DNA from: Silene conica
Taxonomy: Eukaryota; Streptophyta; Magnoliopsida; Caryophyllales; Caryophyllaceae
Direction: 5' to 3'
Assembly (NCBI GenBank): GCA_029255685.2
Contig: CM055311.2
Coordinates: 62,387,048 to 62,451,047, forward strand
DNA length: 64,000 nucleotides
In this document: piece after piece, positions 21,579 to 34,452 of the stretch
How positions within the stretch are numbered: the stretch's first letter is position 1
Layout of the letters: every line of letters starts with the position of its first letter
The notes under the pieces: model-generated
Seen by the model: the letters and a program-made list of their open reading frames with translations, nothing else
The model's database searches: none
What the model was told of the DNA's origin: nothing
Position numbers and translations under genes: made by a program

Positions 21579-23021
21579 ATGTATTTCCCCACCACTCCCG
21601 CAACCGCAACCGCAGCCGCAACGGCAACCGGTAGCGACACCATTAAGCATATCTTGGTATTCCCATACCCAGCTCAAGGCCACATGCTATCTCTCCTCGA
21701 CTTAACCCATCAATTATCACTGCATGGCTTCAAAATTACCATTTTAGTCACCCCCAAAAACCTCCCTCTCCTAAACTCACTCCTTACAACCCATCCAAAT
21801 TCGATCAACACTCTGGTCTTACCGTTTCCTACACATCCAAACCTTCCCTTAGGTGTTGAAAATGTTAAAGACATTGGAAATACCGGAAATGCCCCTGTCA
21901 TCTTAGCTCTTAAAAAACTGGAGGAACAAGTTATTCAATGGTTTCAATCTAATCCTTCTCCTCCTCAAGCTATATTATCAGATTTCTTCCTTGGGTATAC
22001 TAATAATTGGGCCCACCAACTTAATATACCTAGATTTGCTTTCTTCTCAACAAGGGCATTTTTGTCAGTAATTATGGATTATTTATTGCAAAATATTGAT
22101 ACTCTTTGGAATTTAGATGTGATTAATTTTCCAACTCTTCCAAGATCTCCTACATTTGTTCATCACCATTTACCTACTATTTTCAAAACTTACAAGAAGG
22201 GTGGATCTTATTGGATGAGTTGTAAAGATGCAATGCTTGAAAATTTCAAGAGTTATGGGATTGTTTTTAACACTTATTATGCTTTGGAAGCTGAATATTT
22301 GGATTATATTAAGATGAAAGTGGGTCATGATCGAGTCTATAGTGTTGGTCCATTAAATGCAATTGGTCTGAGTCGGGTTAATACGGATTCGGGTATTGGG
22401 TATGATATTCTAAATTGGGTTGATCAGTGGTCAGATGGGAGTGTTTTATTTGTGTGTTTTGGGAGCCAGAAAATGCTAACAGAGCCTCAGATGAAGGCTC
22501 TTGCTTTGGGATTGGAGCGGAGCGGGGTCTGCTTTCTGTGGGTGGTCAAGTCTGAAGCGAGTCACATGGTCCCTGACGGGTTTGAGAAAAGGGTTGCTGA
22601 CCGGGGATTGATTGTGCATGGCTGGGCTCCGCAGACGGAAATACTAAACCACAAAGCGATTGGTGGGTTTGTGAGTCATTGTGGTTGGAACTCGACTCTA
22701 GAGAGTATTACGGCGGGGGTTATGATTTTGGCTTGGCCCATGGAAGCTGATCAATTTGTTAATGCTAGGCTTTTGGTTGAGGATATGGGCGCAGCAGTTG
22801 GGCTTTGTGAGGGTGAAGATACGGTGCCTGATTCGGAAATGTTGAGTCGGGTTATTAGGGAGTCAATGGGCCAAAATATAGTACAAAGGGAGAGGGCTAA
22901 AGTGATTAGGGAGATGGCTTTTAAGGCAATCAAGTCCGGTGGCAGCTCAATCAATGATTTGGATGCACTGGTGAATAAGTTGAAGCATAATTTTGAAGTT
23001 ATTCAGTCAGACAAATTTTGA
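21579..23021 (+). CDS. Family 1 UDP-glycosyltransferase, UGT89-like
   Basis: An intronless 480-residue ORF, normal length for plant UGTs, which transfer a sugar from a UDP-sugar to a small acceptor such as a flavonoid or phenolic in the cytosol. Residues 24-36 (HILVFPYPAQGHM) include the catalytic base His35; Asp135 in LSDFF is the likely partner. The PSPG donor box spans residues 349-392, from WAPQ through HCGWNS to DQ; Gln392 at the end usually favours UDP-glucose. The overall sequence is closest in my recollection to the UGT89 group, but acceptor cannot be predicted. The Thr/Ala-rich N-terminus (about residues 5-20) is unusual. A MITE ends 65 bases upstream. The last about nine codons match FBA intron 1 DNA, so the C-terminus seems replaced at a duplication breakpoint. 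Confidence 0.92.
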   Translation: MYFPTTPATATAAATATGSDTIKHILVFPYPAQGHMLSLLDLTHQLSLHGFKITILVTPKNLPLLNSLLTTHPNSINTLVLPFPTHPNLPLGVENVKDIGNTGNAPVILALKKLEEQVIQWFQSNPSPPQAILSDFFLGYTNNWAHQLNIPRFAFFSTRAFLSVIMDYLLQNIDTLWNLDVINFPTLPRSPTFVHHHLPTIFKTYKKGGSYWMSCKDAMLENFKSYGIVFNTYYALEAEYLDYIKMKVGHDRVYSVGPLNAIGLSRVNTDSGIGYDILNWVDQWSDGSVLFVCFGSQKMLTEPQMKALALGLERSGVCFLWVVKSEASHMVPDGFEKRVADRGLIVHGWAPQTEILNHKAIGGFVSHCGWNSTLESITAGVMILAWPMEADQFVNARLLVEDMGAAVGLCEGEDTVPDSEMLSRVIRESMGQNIVQRERAKVIREMAFKAIKSGGSSINDLDALVNKLKHNFEVIQSDKF

Positions 23022-23222
23022 TTAGCTTCCTGTTTCATATTTTTTTCTTCGTTTGTGTTAGAGATTTATCAGAATAAGATCTTGTGAATGTTGCTTGATG
23101 AGTTCCATTGTGTATTTCTTTGTTGCTTTGATGTCGATATTTATGTATTTATTGTGGTTATGTACTTACGGAATGGTTTTGTTCTGGATCAGTTCTTGTG
23201 TTTGATTGATGTGTGACAATGA

Positions 23223-23456
<234 letters not shown>

Positions 23457-24783
23457 TGACAAAAAGTCATTGTCCTAAAGTCAAATATGTCCCGTCTGTT
23501 ACACACGGTCTCTATGGCACTCGACTCCCAAAAAGCCAGAATTAACACAACCACAACAACTTTGGTGTAGTAAACGACGTATATGAGGACAGCCAAGAAC
23601 GTTGCCAAAATATTTCATAGATTTTGATAGAGTAAAAAAAGAGATAAAGAGAAAGAGTGATTTTCGTTTTGTCAAACTGAGAGTAGAAAACTCGTTTTTA
23701 TAAGCATCAAAAAGTATAAGATTTAACGAAATTTAGTTTCGAAAAATTAACATTGTTGTAATCAGAATAGTCAGTCCCGTAGACTGCACCAATCAGTCTG
23801 AAAGACCACAGTAGTCAATTTCATAGACTGTACCAATCAGTCTTGGAATTGAACCTTTGAAAAAAAAAAGAAAAACATTTATTCCAAAAAATAAAAGGAG
23901 CTGATGCCATGCACCGCATGTGCTCTACCAAGAGCCCGAGCCCGGCTTGGACCGGCGTGGCGAGGCGCGCGCGTGTGTGGCCTAGCCCGAACTCATCAAC
24001 CTTCACAAAAGGTCGAGATATACATTATAAACCAATAAAACTTGTTCTATTTTTCTCATGTGGGACCAGAAAAAAAAACTAGCTTTGTAAACACTTGTAT
24101 TGAGTCATTTATTCCAACAATCCCCCACAATGGCGAAAAGAAAATAAAGAAAGAAACTGAGATAATAAAGGCAACGCGAATTAAGTGTTTAGATGTGGGT
24201 GTCTTGGGACTTTAACCAACACGTAGTATCTTACAAATGTTCTTAAACCGCCATTTTTGGTGGACTAAGCCTTTAACCTTTAAATGGAGTTGGTAAAAGA
24301 GCATTTGATTGTGTACTTGCTTAATCCCAAATCAAGGCTAGAACTCGCATAATTCATAAACTCATCATCATGAACTTAAATAGTTAGGAACAAACATTAC
24401 TTGAGCTTATCAAGTACCCCTGACATGTTTCCCAGTTATTTAGTGAATGTCTTTAGAGATCCAAAACCTGAAGGACCTCTTGGGGTTAGGGGGCCGGAAA
24501 CCCCCCATGTTGACGTAGGTGAGTTCATCATGCTTGATCTAGGTGTTGTTACTCATAATGGAATCAATTTCGCTATTAATGGCTTCTAACCAGAAAGTGG
24601 AGGCGATGGATTTCAATGCCTCCCTATAATTTCTGGGATCTAATTCGAGTATATATGCACATACCACGTGTTCACTCAAAGATTCATATTCTGTGAGATA
24701 TATATGTAGTATCATAATCTGGTCCGTAACTCTTTGGAGTTCTCACGCGTTTACCTCTTCTAGGTTCCACATGTTCATATGTA

Positions 24784-26014
24784 TTATGTAGTACCAGAGT
24801 TAACGGAAGGAATAGTGGAAGAAGACGCCACAAACATATGAGGTGAATTCACTTTCATAGGAAAAATATGCTCAAAGAATTCGACATCTCTAGACTCTTT
24901 AATTGGACCAAAACCAGATAATTCTTTTAAAACAAGACGATAAGCAGCGCTGTTTACAGCACGACCTATAAAAATTCCATCTACGGTTTTAGATCCAATT
25001 TTAGTCCTTTGAAATTCTGGAATCCCGATTTTTCCTTGACACCCCCACACTTTAAGATAGTTCAAATTAGGTATAAATCCTTTCCACAATTCATAACGAG
25101 TCCCACCAATTTTCTTGTGAGGCACACGATTTAACACATGACAAGCGTATAAAATAGCTTTACTCCAAAAAATTTTAGGCATACCTGAACTGATCAGCAT
25201 AAAAATCATCATGTCTTTAAGTGAACGATTTTTTCTTTCCGCAATACCATTTTATTGGGGTGAATAAGGAGCAGTATACTCATGAATAATATTGTTAAGC
25301 TCACAGTATTTGTTTAGAGGGTTACCTTCATATTCACCGCCTCTATCGGATCAAACTCTTTTGATTTTCCGAACTAACGAATTTTCAACTTCAGCTTTAA
25401 AGATCGCAAATTTATCCTCAGTTTCATCTTTAGTACTCAACAAATACACTTTAGTAGCTAATAGAGAAATCATCGACAATATAATAATGCTTACCTCCTC
25501 TAAGTTACTCATGATCTACTTGAAATCCCCCAAGTTAGAATGGATAAGCTCAAGAATAGAACTAAAGCAATCAACACATTTTTTGAAGGTTGTGTTTGAA
25601 TGTTTTGCTTCAACACATACCTCAAATTTGTCGAAACAGGTGCTACTGAACAAAGGAGTTATATTTTAGTGTTGCAGTCTTTTAATCGAAGCAACGTTTA
25701 AATGTCCAAGTCTAGCATGCCACAAAGAAACGGACTACTCAGCAATATACATAGAAGAAGAAGGATTATTATTAATGGTTTCATCAATATCTAGTACAAA
25801 TAAACTACTATTATGAAAGCCTTTTCCAATAAAAAAATCCATTTCCGGTACGCACAAGCTTATCAGATTCGAAAGTCAGCTTGATTCCAACATTGTTCAA
25901 AAGAGCACCCGAAATCAGATTCCTCCGGATATCAGGAACATGTAAAACATTGTTCAATTCAATGGTGTTGCCCGAAGTAAGTTTAAGAAATACCTTGCCC
26001 TTACCTAGTACCAT
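24784..26014 (-). pseudogene. Copia protease-to-integrase remnant
   Basis: 25811-26014 carries the strand after the protease active site (NTIELNNVLHVPDIRRNLIS). The integrase core between about 25250 and 25680 is broken by stops and frame changes. 24784-25212 carries the integrase end: KIFWSKAILYACHVLNRVPH, YELWKGFIPNLNYLKVWGC and GIFIGRAVNSAAYR. Confidence 0.7.
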
Positions 26015-26192
26015 TACAGTTCAAGAATTTCATATAAAAACACATTACCTGTGCAAACTGCATGGTAGTCCTTGAACATTTCTTTACTAGAGCATATGTG
26101 TCTGGTTGCTTCAGTGTCAACGACCCATTCAGACAGATTGTTTACCAAATTAGCTTCAGATACGACCGTAGCAATGATATCGTCATATTCAA

Positions 26193-26965
26193 CTAGATGA
26201 GCTTGAGATCTGTCGTATTTGTTGCACTTACCGTTTGGAGAGAAACCTTATGGACATAATCTTGAAGAATGTCCAGGCTTACCACAAGTATAGCAATCCC
26301 CTTTAAATTCCCTTTTAGATTCCCTTTTGAAACTAGTATTGTCTCTAGTTCCATGAACTTGATTCGAGCTTTTTGAAACTTGTCTCTGATTTTTAGAAAA
26401 ATTCTTTTTCTTTTCAATAAAGTTGGCGTTTGAAGAAGAATGTTCAAAACAATTTTTCCTTTTGTTTGAATACGATTTTGTTCCTCAACTTTGATATGTG
26501 AAACAAGTTCTAAAAGAGTAAAATCCTTTTGCTTATGTTTCATGGTAGAAACATAATTTTGCCAAGATGAAGGTAGTTTGTCAAGTAAACATTTTGCTTG
26601 TAAAATTTCACCAATACTCATACCTTCAGCGGTGATTTTAGCGCATAAATTTTCATGAACTTGATCCAAAACAGGTTTGTTATTAGACATTTTAAAACTC
26701 AACCAACGACTGCAAACATATTTTTTAGTACCGAAATCATCCGACCCATACTTGGTTTTTAAAGCATCCCAAGTTTATTTTGCAGTTTTATGCTTACTAT
26801 AAATTGTATATATAAAGCGGGATTCATGTAGTACAAAAGCATTCCTCTACACGTTTTGTTATCTTTGACATAATCTCTCGCAGAATTTTCAGGAGCGACA
26901 TCATGAGTAAGTGCATAATCTACTCCAATTTGGCCAAGGAAAAATTTCATTCTATCAGACCACAT
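26193..26965 (-). pseudogene. Copia gag remnant
   Basis: Two open pieces (26759-26965 and 26193-26702) encode the gag core: MKFFLGQIGVDYALT, then ENLCAKITAEGMSIGE, LLDKLPSSWQNYVSTMKHK and LLELVSHIKVEEQ, all typical of the Copia gag domain. The zinc knuckle that should follow is frame-shifted. A frame break separates the pieces. Confidence 0.7.
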
Positions 26966-27920
26966 TCTATAATTTTTTCGTTGAACAGATCTAATTTAGA
27001 CATGTCAGGAATGATAGGAGAAGGAGCATAAACGGTACAACAGAAACGATAGGACCAGTCATGATTCTGTTATATTTGAATTTAGATTGTTATGGAGATA
27101 CTGTAAAACATAAAGGAAAGATCTTATCTGAAGTAGAGCATAATGGTTGTGACTTGACAAAAAAGTCATCGTTCTAAAGTCAAATATGCCTCGTCTGCTA
27201 CACACGGTCTCTATGGCACTCGGCCCCCAGGATTAACACAGCCGCTGCAACTTTGGCGTAGGCAAAGACGCAGATGAGGACAGCCAAGAACGTTGCCAGG
27301 CCATAATATTTCAGAGAATTTTGATAGAGCAAGAAAAAAGATAGAGAGAAAGAGTGATTTTTGTTCTGTCAAACTGAGAATAGGACACTCGTTTTTATAA
27401 GCATAAAAACACACAAGATTTAACGAATTTTAGTTTTGGAAAATTAACATTGTTGTAATCAGAATAGTCAGTCCCGTAGACTGCACCAATCAGCCTGGAA
27501 GACCATAGTAGTCAATTCCGTCGACTGCACCAATCAATCTTAGAAATTGAATCTTTGAGAAAAACAGAAAAAAATTGTTCCAAAAAATAAAAGGAGTCGG
27601 TGCCCGCACCGCAGGTGCTTTACCCAGAGCTCGAGCCCGAGCCTGGCAAGGCCCGCGTGTGGCCTAGCCCGAACTCATCAACGTTCACAAAATGTCGAGA
27701 TATACATTATAAACGCATATATAAAACTTGTTTTATTTTTCCATGTGGGACTAGAAATAAACTAGCTTTGTTAGTATTGAGCCATTTATTCTAAAAAGAC
27801 CAACAAGAGGGCTTTACGTGAGCTTGTCTTCACTACCCTTGGTGCCTTCCAGTACCTCAGTGGTGTCATCCTCTTTGAACCCTCTACCAGAAGACTGCTG
27901 CAGGTGAAGTTGTGAAATTG

Positions 27921-28330
27921 TACAATTACAATTTTTAACGAGAAGTAACTTAAATCTTTCTTGAGGCGGTTTATTTTCATGTTAAAAATATTTGTGATCA
28001 TTTTACAACTAAATAATGCGACGAGTTTTGAAAAATAAGTTACAATGAATTGTAATAGTAACTAAATAATTGTGCCTATATTTAATCTTAAAATCATCAT
28101 ACAATTCCGTTTTATTTTTGTTTTGGATGGAATTGGCTATCTAAAACAAAATTGGCCTGAAAGATATATAGCATTACCCTAATTTGTGAATTGTGAATTA
28201 GAACATAGAAAGTAGGAAAGGTTAAAAACAGTGAAGGAATTCCAGTTCTGTAGCAGTTTTTGGTGCAAGAATAAATAAGCATTTAAATTTGCATTGAAAA
28301 AAATGACAATAAATAATTTTTGGTTTCTAA
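27921..28330. other. AT-rich spacer
   Basis: Nothing is recognised beyond the end of the FBA fragment. It lies downstream of the 178-residue ORF and may include its 3' UTR. Confidence 0.4.
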
Positions 28331-28867
28331 TTACTTTCCTACCTTACCATCATCATCCACACTAGTTGGCACACTTTTGGCATCACTAATATCCAAAGCC
28401 CTAATTTTAAACCTATCAAGGTATAGCTCATCTTCCTGGTCGTCATCTGTAATACTCTTACTAACATCATCATTAGTATTAATTATTATTACGTGATCAT
28501 TAAGATTAGGTAATTCATCTTGACAAGCAAGTACTTGTTCAACCAACTCCCACATCCTACTCACCTTAGGATCTTGAATCCTCTTCTTAAAGTAATGTTC
28601 AAGCTTCTCATCTTTCTCTAACAAAGAGAATACTTTCATGAGAACCTCTCGGCTTTCGGTGTCGATTTCAACCAATCTTTGAATCATGTTCTTCAGCTCA
28701 CCTGATCCTTCTGGAGATGGTATCACCATACCTTGTGGACTCAACCTTTTTTTCATGGATAGTTGAAGTTTAAAGATTGTGTGAAGATCTTGTGTGTCAT
28801 GACTTGGTAAGGAAAGGTGATGAGAATGAAGATTGAATTTATCATTTTCTCCATTTCTTCCTTCCAT
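28331..28867 (-). CDS. Unrecognised 178-residue protein, acidic C-terminus
   Basis: An uninterrupted single-exon ORF in a TE-rich area. The N-terminus is His/Ser-rich, with no signal peptide or membrane segment. Residues about 55-115 look helical and charged (ELKNMIQRLVEIDTESREV, VFSLLEKDEKLEHYFKKR, RMWELVEQVLACQDELPNL). The C-terminal third is rich in Asp (TNDDVSKSITDDDQEDEL) and ends basic. Codon use and composition look genic and unlike TE frames nearby. I do not recognise the family; a lineage-specific gene or a truncated regulator is possible. No introns are evident. Confidence 0.5.
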   Translation of the reverse strand: MEGRNGENDKFNLHSHHLSLPSHDTQDLHTIFKLQLSMKKRLSPQGMVIPSPEGSGELKNMIQRLVEIDTESREVLMKVFSLLEKDEKLEHYFKKRIQDPKVSRMWELVEQVLACQDELPNLNDHVIIINTNDDVSKSITDDDQEDELYLDRFKIRALDISDAKSVPTSVDDDGKVGK

Positions 28868-30538
28868 TTCAATAATTATTCAAATATTGAACCACAAAGT
28901 TCTGTGCTCTAAATAATCTAGGGAGGATCATATTTATTAGTGTTGTGCTTGACCCTATCTTACAAGAACCAGTTTACTTTTTGAAACATTCAAAACAAGA
29001 TTATTTCCTAGAGTTTAATAAGTAAAATAATATTACTACTATTATAAATTATTTTTATCAAAACGTTTTATAGATTATTAGTCTAGATTCCACGCAATTA
29101 TATAGCATACTTAGCAGGTTTGGTTGGGGCATATAAAAAAAAGGGAGGAAAATAAAGTTACTCTTTTTTTTTGGCGTTTATTTGACACAAATAAAAGAAT
29201 AAAATTTTCTACCTTATCCCATCAATCCATCCAATTTCTTAACCCTATCGGTATGAGATTCATTAGCTTTGTTAATCTACAAGTTTCAACCACTTTTTTC
29301 ACCTACCACCACACTAGCCACCACCAGACCACCATCATGACGCCACCGCCACCACCGTCACCGCCGCCATCACCCCCACTACCACCGCATTGACACCACT
29401 CCATCACCGTCGTGATCACCGCCACTGCAACACCACCACCGCCGCCACCGCCACAACACCTCCACCGCCACCGCCACCGCCGCTATGACACCCCATCATC
29501 ACCGCTGTGATCACTATCACCACCACCCCTGCCGCCATGACATCCCTTACCTTTCCTCCTCTAACCCTCTTTAATTCCCTTTCTCTAACCAAACGTCCCC
29601 TTAGCTTTACCCTATTATTACTTATAGGTTAACTCAATACCCTCATTAATTTCAATATTTAACCTCAATGGATTTTTTGCAACGTATGTCTTACGTATAT
29701 ACGTGAATAATCTAAAAAAACGGAAGATAGTTGAGAATATATCATGAATGATTGATTTCCTAAGTGAGAGTTTCTATGTGATTTACGATATTTCTCATCC
29801 AAGTCTAAAGCCGAAAAACCTTTAATCTAAGTCATATGAATTAACTTTATGATCGCAAACCAAACAAGCATATAATAGTTGCATAAAACCACTTTACTTA
29901 AAAACTTCAAAATTATTCATTGTTTTCTATTTTTATTTTAGGTGTATTAATCTATTGTTATCTATATTTATTTTCGATGAAAATCACACAAGTGAACAAG
30001 TGGGCACGTGATGTGTGCAAGTGGATTTGTGAGATTGCTCTTTAATTTATCATTATTTTTTTCTACTTTTATAATTTTTTTAGTTTTATGCCGAAATGAA
30101 TAGATACCAAATGAGTGAGATGATATAGCGTATATTATAGGGTTATAACCAGTGGTAGAGCGAGGGGTAGGCTAACGTATGAAAATATCGAGACTTTTAA
30201 TTAAAATTTTAGGATTTTTATGAAACCACTATAATATTATGTTTTCGCCCCGCCGACTTAAAATCATGGTTCAAATTTTTGTTATAACTTATAATAAACC
30301 ACCATATGTGGCGTGACTCAATGCATCGACCATTCTACTTTTAATTTTAATTTTTGTTACGCTAAACTAGTATCCTATCTTGCGTGTTAGAAATGTCATG
30401 GTCACCAACTCATAATGTTGGAATTTAGGTAATTGACAAGTAAAACCCAGAAGTAGAAGATTAAGAAGAGTAAAAATAGAAAGACTTTGTATTATGACAT
30501 GGGAAAAGAAGAGTGTAATTTAATGACGGAAGACTAAG
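28868..30538. other. Intergenic DNA with a CCACCG-rich low-complexity patch
   Basis: At about 29320-29560 a run of CCACCG/CACCAC trinucleotide-like repeats occurs and produces Pro/His/Thr-rich ORFs without family signatures. The rest is AT-rich and shows no gene or element ends that I can support. Confidence 0.45.
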
Positions 30539-31249
30539 GTCCTGTTCTTTTGGACTTCAAGTCACTTAACTTAAGTTCACTTCAGATCTTATAAGTTCAG
30601 TTCAGTTCAGTTCAGTTCCTATAAGTTCAGTTCAGCTCCTATAAGTTCAGTTCAGTTCAGATCCTATAAGTTCAGTTCAGTTCAGTTCCTATAAGTTCAG
30701 TTCAGTTCAGTTCAGTTCAGTTCCTATAAGTTCAGCTCAGTTCAGTTCAGTTCTTATAAGTTCAGTTCAGTTCAGTTCAGTTCATATAAGTTCAGTTCCT
30801 ATAAGTTCAGTTCATATAAACTCAATTAAGAAAAGTTATATACGGAGTATTATTTTTAACAACCGATACAAACATTTCGCTTTAATTATTCGATACACGT
30901 CATCTATAAAAAAAAAAACTCATTAATAATTTACCCGTCTTTTACTCTCTAATTAATGTCAAACTATCATCCTCATTAATGCCAAAAAACAACAACTCAT
31001 CATACGACGCCCTCACCCTCACCAATTGTCACTCTCCCATTAATCAGTTTCTTCATCACCATTGTTAGAGAAAATAAATGGTTAGAGAAAATTGTAATAG
31101 TGAATTATTTTTATCGTAATTTAATTGTAGTATAATGTATGAACTATGAACAAACCATTATATATAAAGTTGAAAATATTTTAAACTAGCTACCTTGTAT
31201 TTTAGACTAATTTTTTTATCAAATGGATAATAATAATAATAATAATAAT

Positions 31250-31306
<57 letters not shown>

Positions 31307-31583
31307 AATAATAATAATAATAATAATTAACTTAAATTAAATAAAATTAATTAAGTTCGTATTTTATAAGTTCAGTTCAGATCCTATAAGTTAAGTTCAG
31401 TTCAGATCCTATAAGTTCAGTTCAGTTCAGTTCCTATAAGTTCGGTTCAGTTCCTATAAGTTCAGTTAAGTTCAGTTCCTATAAGTTCAGTTCAGTTCCT
31501 ATAAGTTCAGTTCAGTTCAGTTCAGATCCTATAAGTTCAGTTCAGTTCAGTTCAGTTAAGTTTCAGTCCAAAAGAACAGGGCC
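30539..31583 (-). mobile_element. Complete Harbinger-type non-autonomous element, reverse orientation
   Basis: Ends GGTCCTGTTCTTTTGGACT and AGTCCAAAAGAACAGGGCC, flanked by TAA (30536-30538 and 31584-31586). It is the reverse orientation of the 17642 element: TTCAG/TTCCTATAA arrays on both arms, an ATA/ACA microsatellite (about 31228-31326) and a shared unique core (CCCTCACCCTCACCAATTG). No transposase. Confidence 0.88.
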
Positions 31584-31586
31584 TAA

Positions 31587-32055
31587 TTGCGTTTGCATAC
31601 TCCTTATTAATTTGATTTGAAAAGACGATTGTAACGTACTTAATGAATTAAGACTAATTACATACTCCTCCGTATTTGACAGTATTCAAGAGCATACAGT
31701 TTCACTTGGAAGGATTTGTAGCTGCCTACCACCCATATAAAACAGAAATTTAGAGCATAGTCTTACCTACTCCTCTGTCCTATATGAGATGATGTGATTG
31801 CCATGTGGTACAAACAATTTAACACTTGGTCTTTCTTCATATGGGCAATTTTAATCTGAAACAATAAGACGAAATTTTATAACCATTGACATTCAAATAG
31901 TATCACTGTTGACAAACAAATTATCAAAACATTAACTAGACTATTAATTATGGTTACATTTAACTATGAAATAGTCACATATGACGGTTTGAAACTTCAG
32001 ACGAAAAGTGGTCGTTTGAAACAAGAATCTGTTACAATTTAATGACGGTAATGCC
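31587..32055. other. AT-rich spacer
   Basis: No gene or element boundary is seen. Confidence 0.4.
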
Positions 32056-32820
32056 CTTTAACAGTCCTCCTCAAGATGGGAGTGTAGGGAATTCAAGGCT
32101 CCGGCCTTTTAGTCTAAAAGCTTCCTATGTTGTGCAACAGTGAGAGGCTTAGTAATGATGTATGCAACCTGATTGTAGGATCTGATGGAACATATATATG
32201 AAGGCTTAATCGTCCGCTGTGCCACTTCTTCCTTACAAAGTGGTACTCAATTTCAGTATGTTTTATTCTCTCGTGATAGATTGGTTTTGAAACAATGAGC
32301 AATATACGTGATTCTCACATTTGAGTGTACATCAGATACATACTTCAAGGCATCAAGCCAAGGTGTCTCAGCAATAATCTCCTGGAGAAGGGGCATGATG
32401 CCAGTCTAAATCACAATAGGCAGTGACTATATTTACAAAAGCTCTAACTAAGAGCAGCCCTTCAGCTGCTGCATTTTTCAAGTATTAATAGAAGACGTAA
32501 TACATTGACTGTATTATTATTATAAGAATCATTCGTGCCTTACAATACAGAGATACATGCCTATTTATACAATTCTGAGATCGTTGCTATTTACGGGAAT
32601 GAATCGCCAACAGCTATACTTACATTATATATGGAAATCGTATTCAAAATTGCCTTGTGAGAAGATTGAGCATAATGGCTCATTTCATGTTTGAAGCAAT
32701 TGTCTATTACTCTCACTCAAGTTGGTGCATGAAGGTTCAAAACGTCCAACTTGGATAAAAGATCAGTAAACAGAGCACGACCGAAGGCCTTGGTCAAGAT
32801 ATCCACGAGTTGATTCGTTC
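32056..32820 (-). pseudogene. Two Copia RNase H / 3' end remnants
   Basis: On the minus strand, about 32480 to 32060 encodes broken pieces of a Copia RNase H: FVNIVTAYCDLDW, PIYHERIKHTEIEYHFVRKK and AYIITKPLTVAQHRKLL, with stops and shifts. A separate fragment at about 32820 to 32690 reads ELVDILTKAFGRALFTDLLS and LDVLNLHAPT, the C-terminus of a different Copia RNase H. The stretch between may be LTR. These are nested, decayed fragments. Confidence 0.65.
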
Positions 32821-34452
32821 TTGGTGTACACGACGAAACCTTCTCTTCATCCGGTTTACACCGTCAGTAACATCCAAAACAAAGTCCGTGTGTTAGACGA
32901 TACCAAGGTCTCGTACGCCTCCTGGATAAGCCTCTTTACGCTCCATGCTTGCGGCTACAAGGTCCTCCACCACATTAATGGTACGGCCACCCCTGGCCTC
33001 CTAAGATTGATCCATTGTATGACGCTTGGTACGAAATCGATGCCCACGTCCTACAATGAATTTATGGCACCATGTCCGATGATTTTTTGTCACGTATTCT
33101 TGAACCCGAGTCCACTCCACAAGAGGCTTGTAATCGAGTCAAAAATGTTTTTCTCAATAACAAGGGCGCTCGTGCTGCTAGTTTGGAAAGTGAATTTCAC
33201 AATCTCAAACTCTGGACATTCTCCTCCTTCGATGCCTACTGTCAGCACCTACGTGAGTTGTCGGGCAATTAAAAAACGTAGGCGCGGAAATCAATGATTC
33301 GAGATTAGTTTTGCAATTAGTGCGTGGTTTACCCAAAGAGTGATACGGTGGCGGCGTATATCAATCATACGATGCCTAATTTTGAGACGGCGTGTAGCAT
33401 GATTGAATTGGAGAACCACCGTCAGTCTAGTTGTGAGGAGGCCACGGCCCTTGTTGCACCCACTGCTCCGGCGCCTGATTCCGCTCGCAACTGGGATGAG
33501 TCTGCTCCGTCTCCGCGCTCAAACAAGCGCCATGGTGGTAAGCATGGGAATCATAAGGGTGACTCCAATAGTAGAGGGTCTCGTCACCAGTCGAAAAATT
33601 CGACCCATACTGCTCCTGTTATACCTACCTCTTCTTGGGGTGGTATGCCAGCGTGGCCGTGGGCTCCTCCTCCGTGCCCGTATCCCACATACCCGGGGTG
33701 GAGTGCTCCATGGCAGCCGTGGCCCAATTCTGCTCAGTCGCCTCGGGTTGCCTCTATTCGTGGGAACTCAAGTGCGTCAGGTTTTGTTTTCGGTCAGGCG
33801 CATATTGTTTCCGATAATGCACAGGGACAGCCGCAACAGCCCACAGATTTGGCTCAAGCCTTTGCTGCTCTTCATCTGCAGGCTGCACACCAAAGCCCAT
33901 TCTACATGGGCACAGGTGCTTCGTCTCATTTGAGTGCGGACGCAGGTACGTTTCAATTTCCGCTCAAGTATAGTACGATTAAGTCTATTTATGTCGGTAG
34001 TGGTGCTCGTATTCCAGTTCATGGGTCCGGCCATACTACCCTAGCAAACCCGAATAGGACCCTTCACCTTCATAATGTCTTATATACACCCCATATTATT
34101 AAAAACCTCATTTCCGTTCGATAATTTACAAAAGAAAATAATGTTTCCGTCGAATTTGACCCACATGGTTTCTCTGTGAAGGATTTAGCGAATGGGAATC
34201 TGATTCTGAGGAGCAACAGTAACGGTGACCTATACCCCGTGTCAGCCAAGTCCACCAAGAAGTCCTCTGAGCCCAGTCCGCACCTTCTCGCCTTCTCCTC
34301 CGATGTTTGGCACTCCCGTCTCGGTCATCCGGGTGCCAATGTTTTAAGTTTCCTTAAGTCTCAGTCTCGTATCGATTGTACCTCAAATAATAATAAATCT
34401 TTGTGTCATTCGTGTCAAATTATTAAACATCGTCGCTTACCGTTTTATGATT
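32821..34452 (+). pseudogene. Copia gag-protease-preintegrase fragment, truncated by a Harbinger-type element
   Basis: Several frames together give a gag (HPVYTVSNIQNKVRVL, YASWISLFTLHACGYKVL, ILEPESTPQEACNRVKNVF, then TVAAYINHTMPNFETACSMI), a Gly/Ser/Pro-rich linker, a protease region MGTGASSHLSADAG and a pre-integrase motif WHSRLGHPGANVLSFL with LCHSCQIIKH. The protease catalytic Asp of the usual DTGASSH is Gly here. At least three frame changes are needed. The coding stops at about 34452, where CTTAATTTAAGTTCACTTC of the Harbinger-type array begins; integrase and the rest are gone. Confidence 0.75.

Noticed and set aside
29124-29393. Pro/His-rich ORF
   Set aside because: Produced by a CCACCG low-complexity stretch; no start context or homology.
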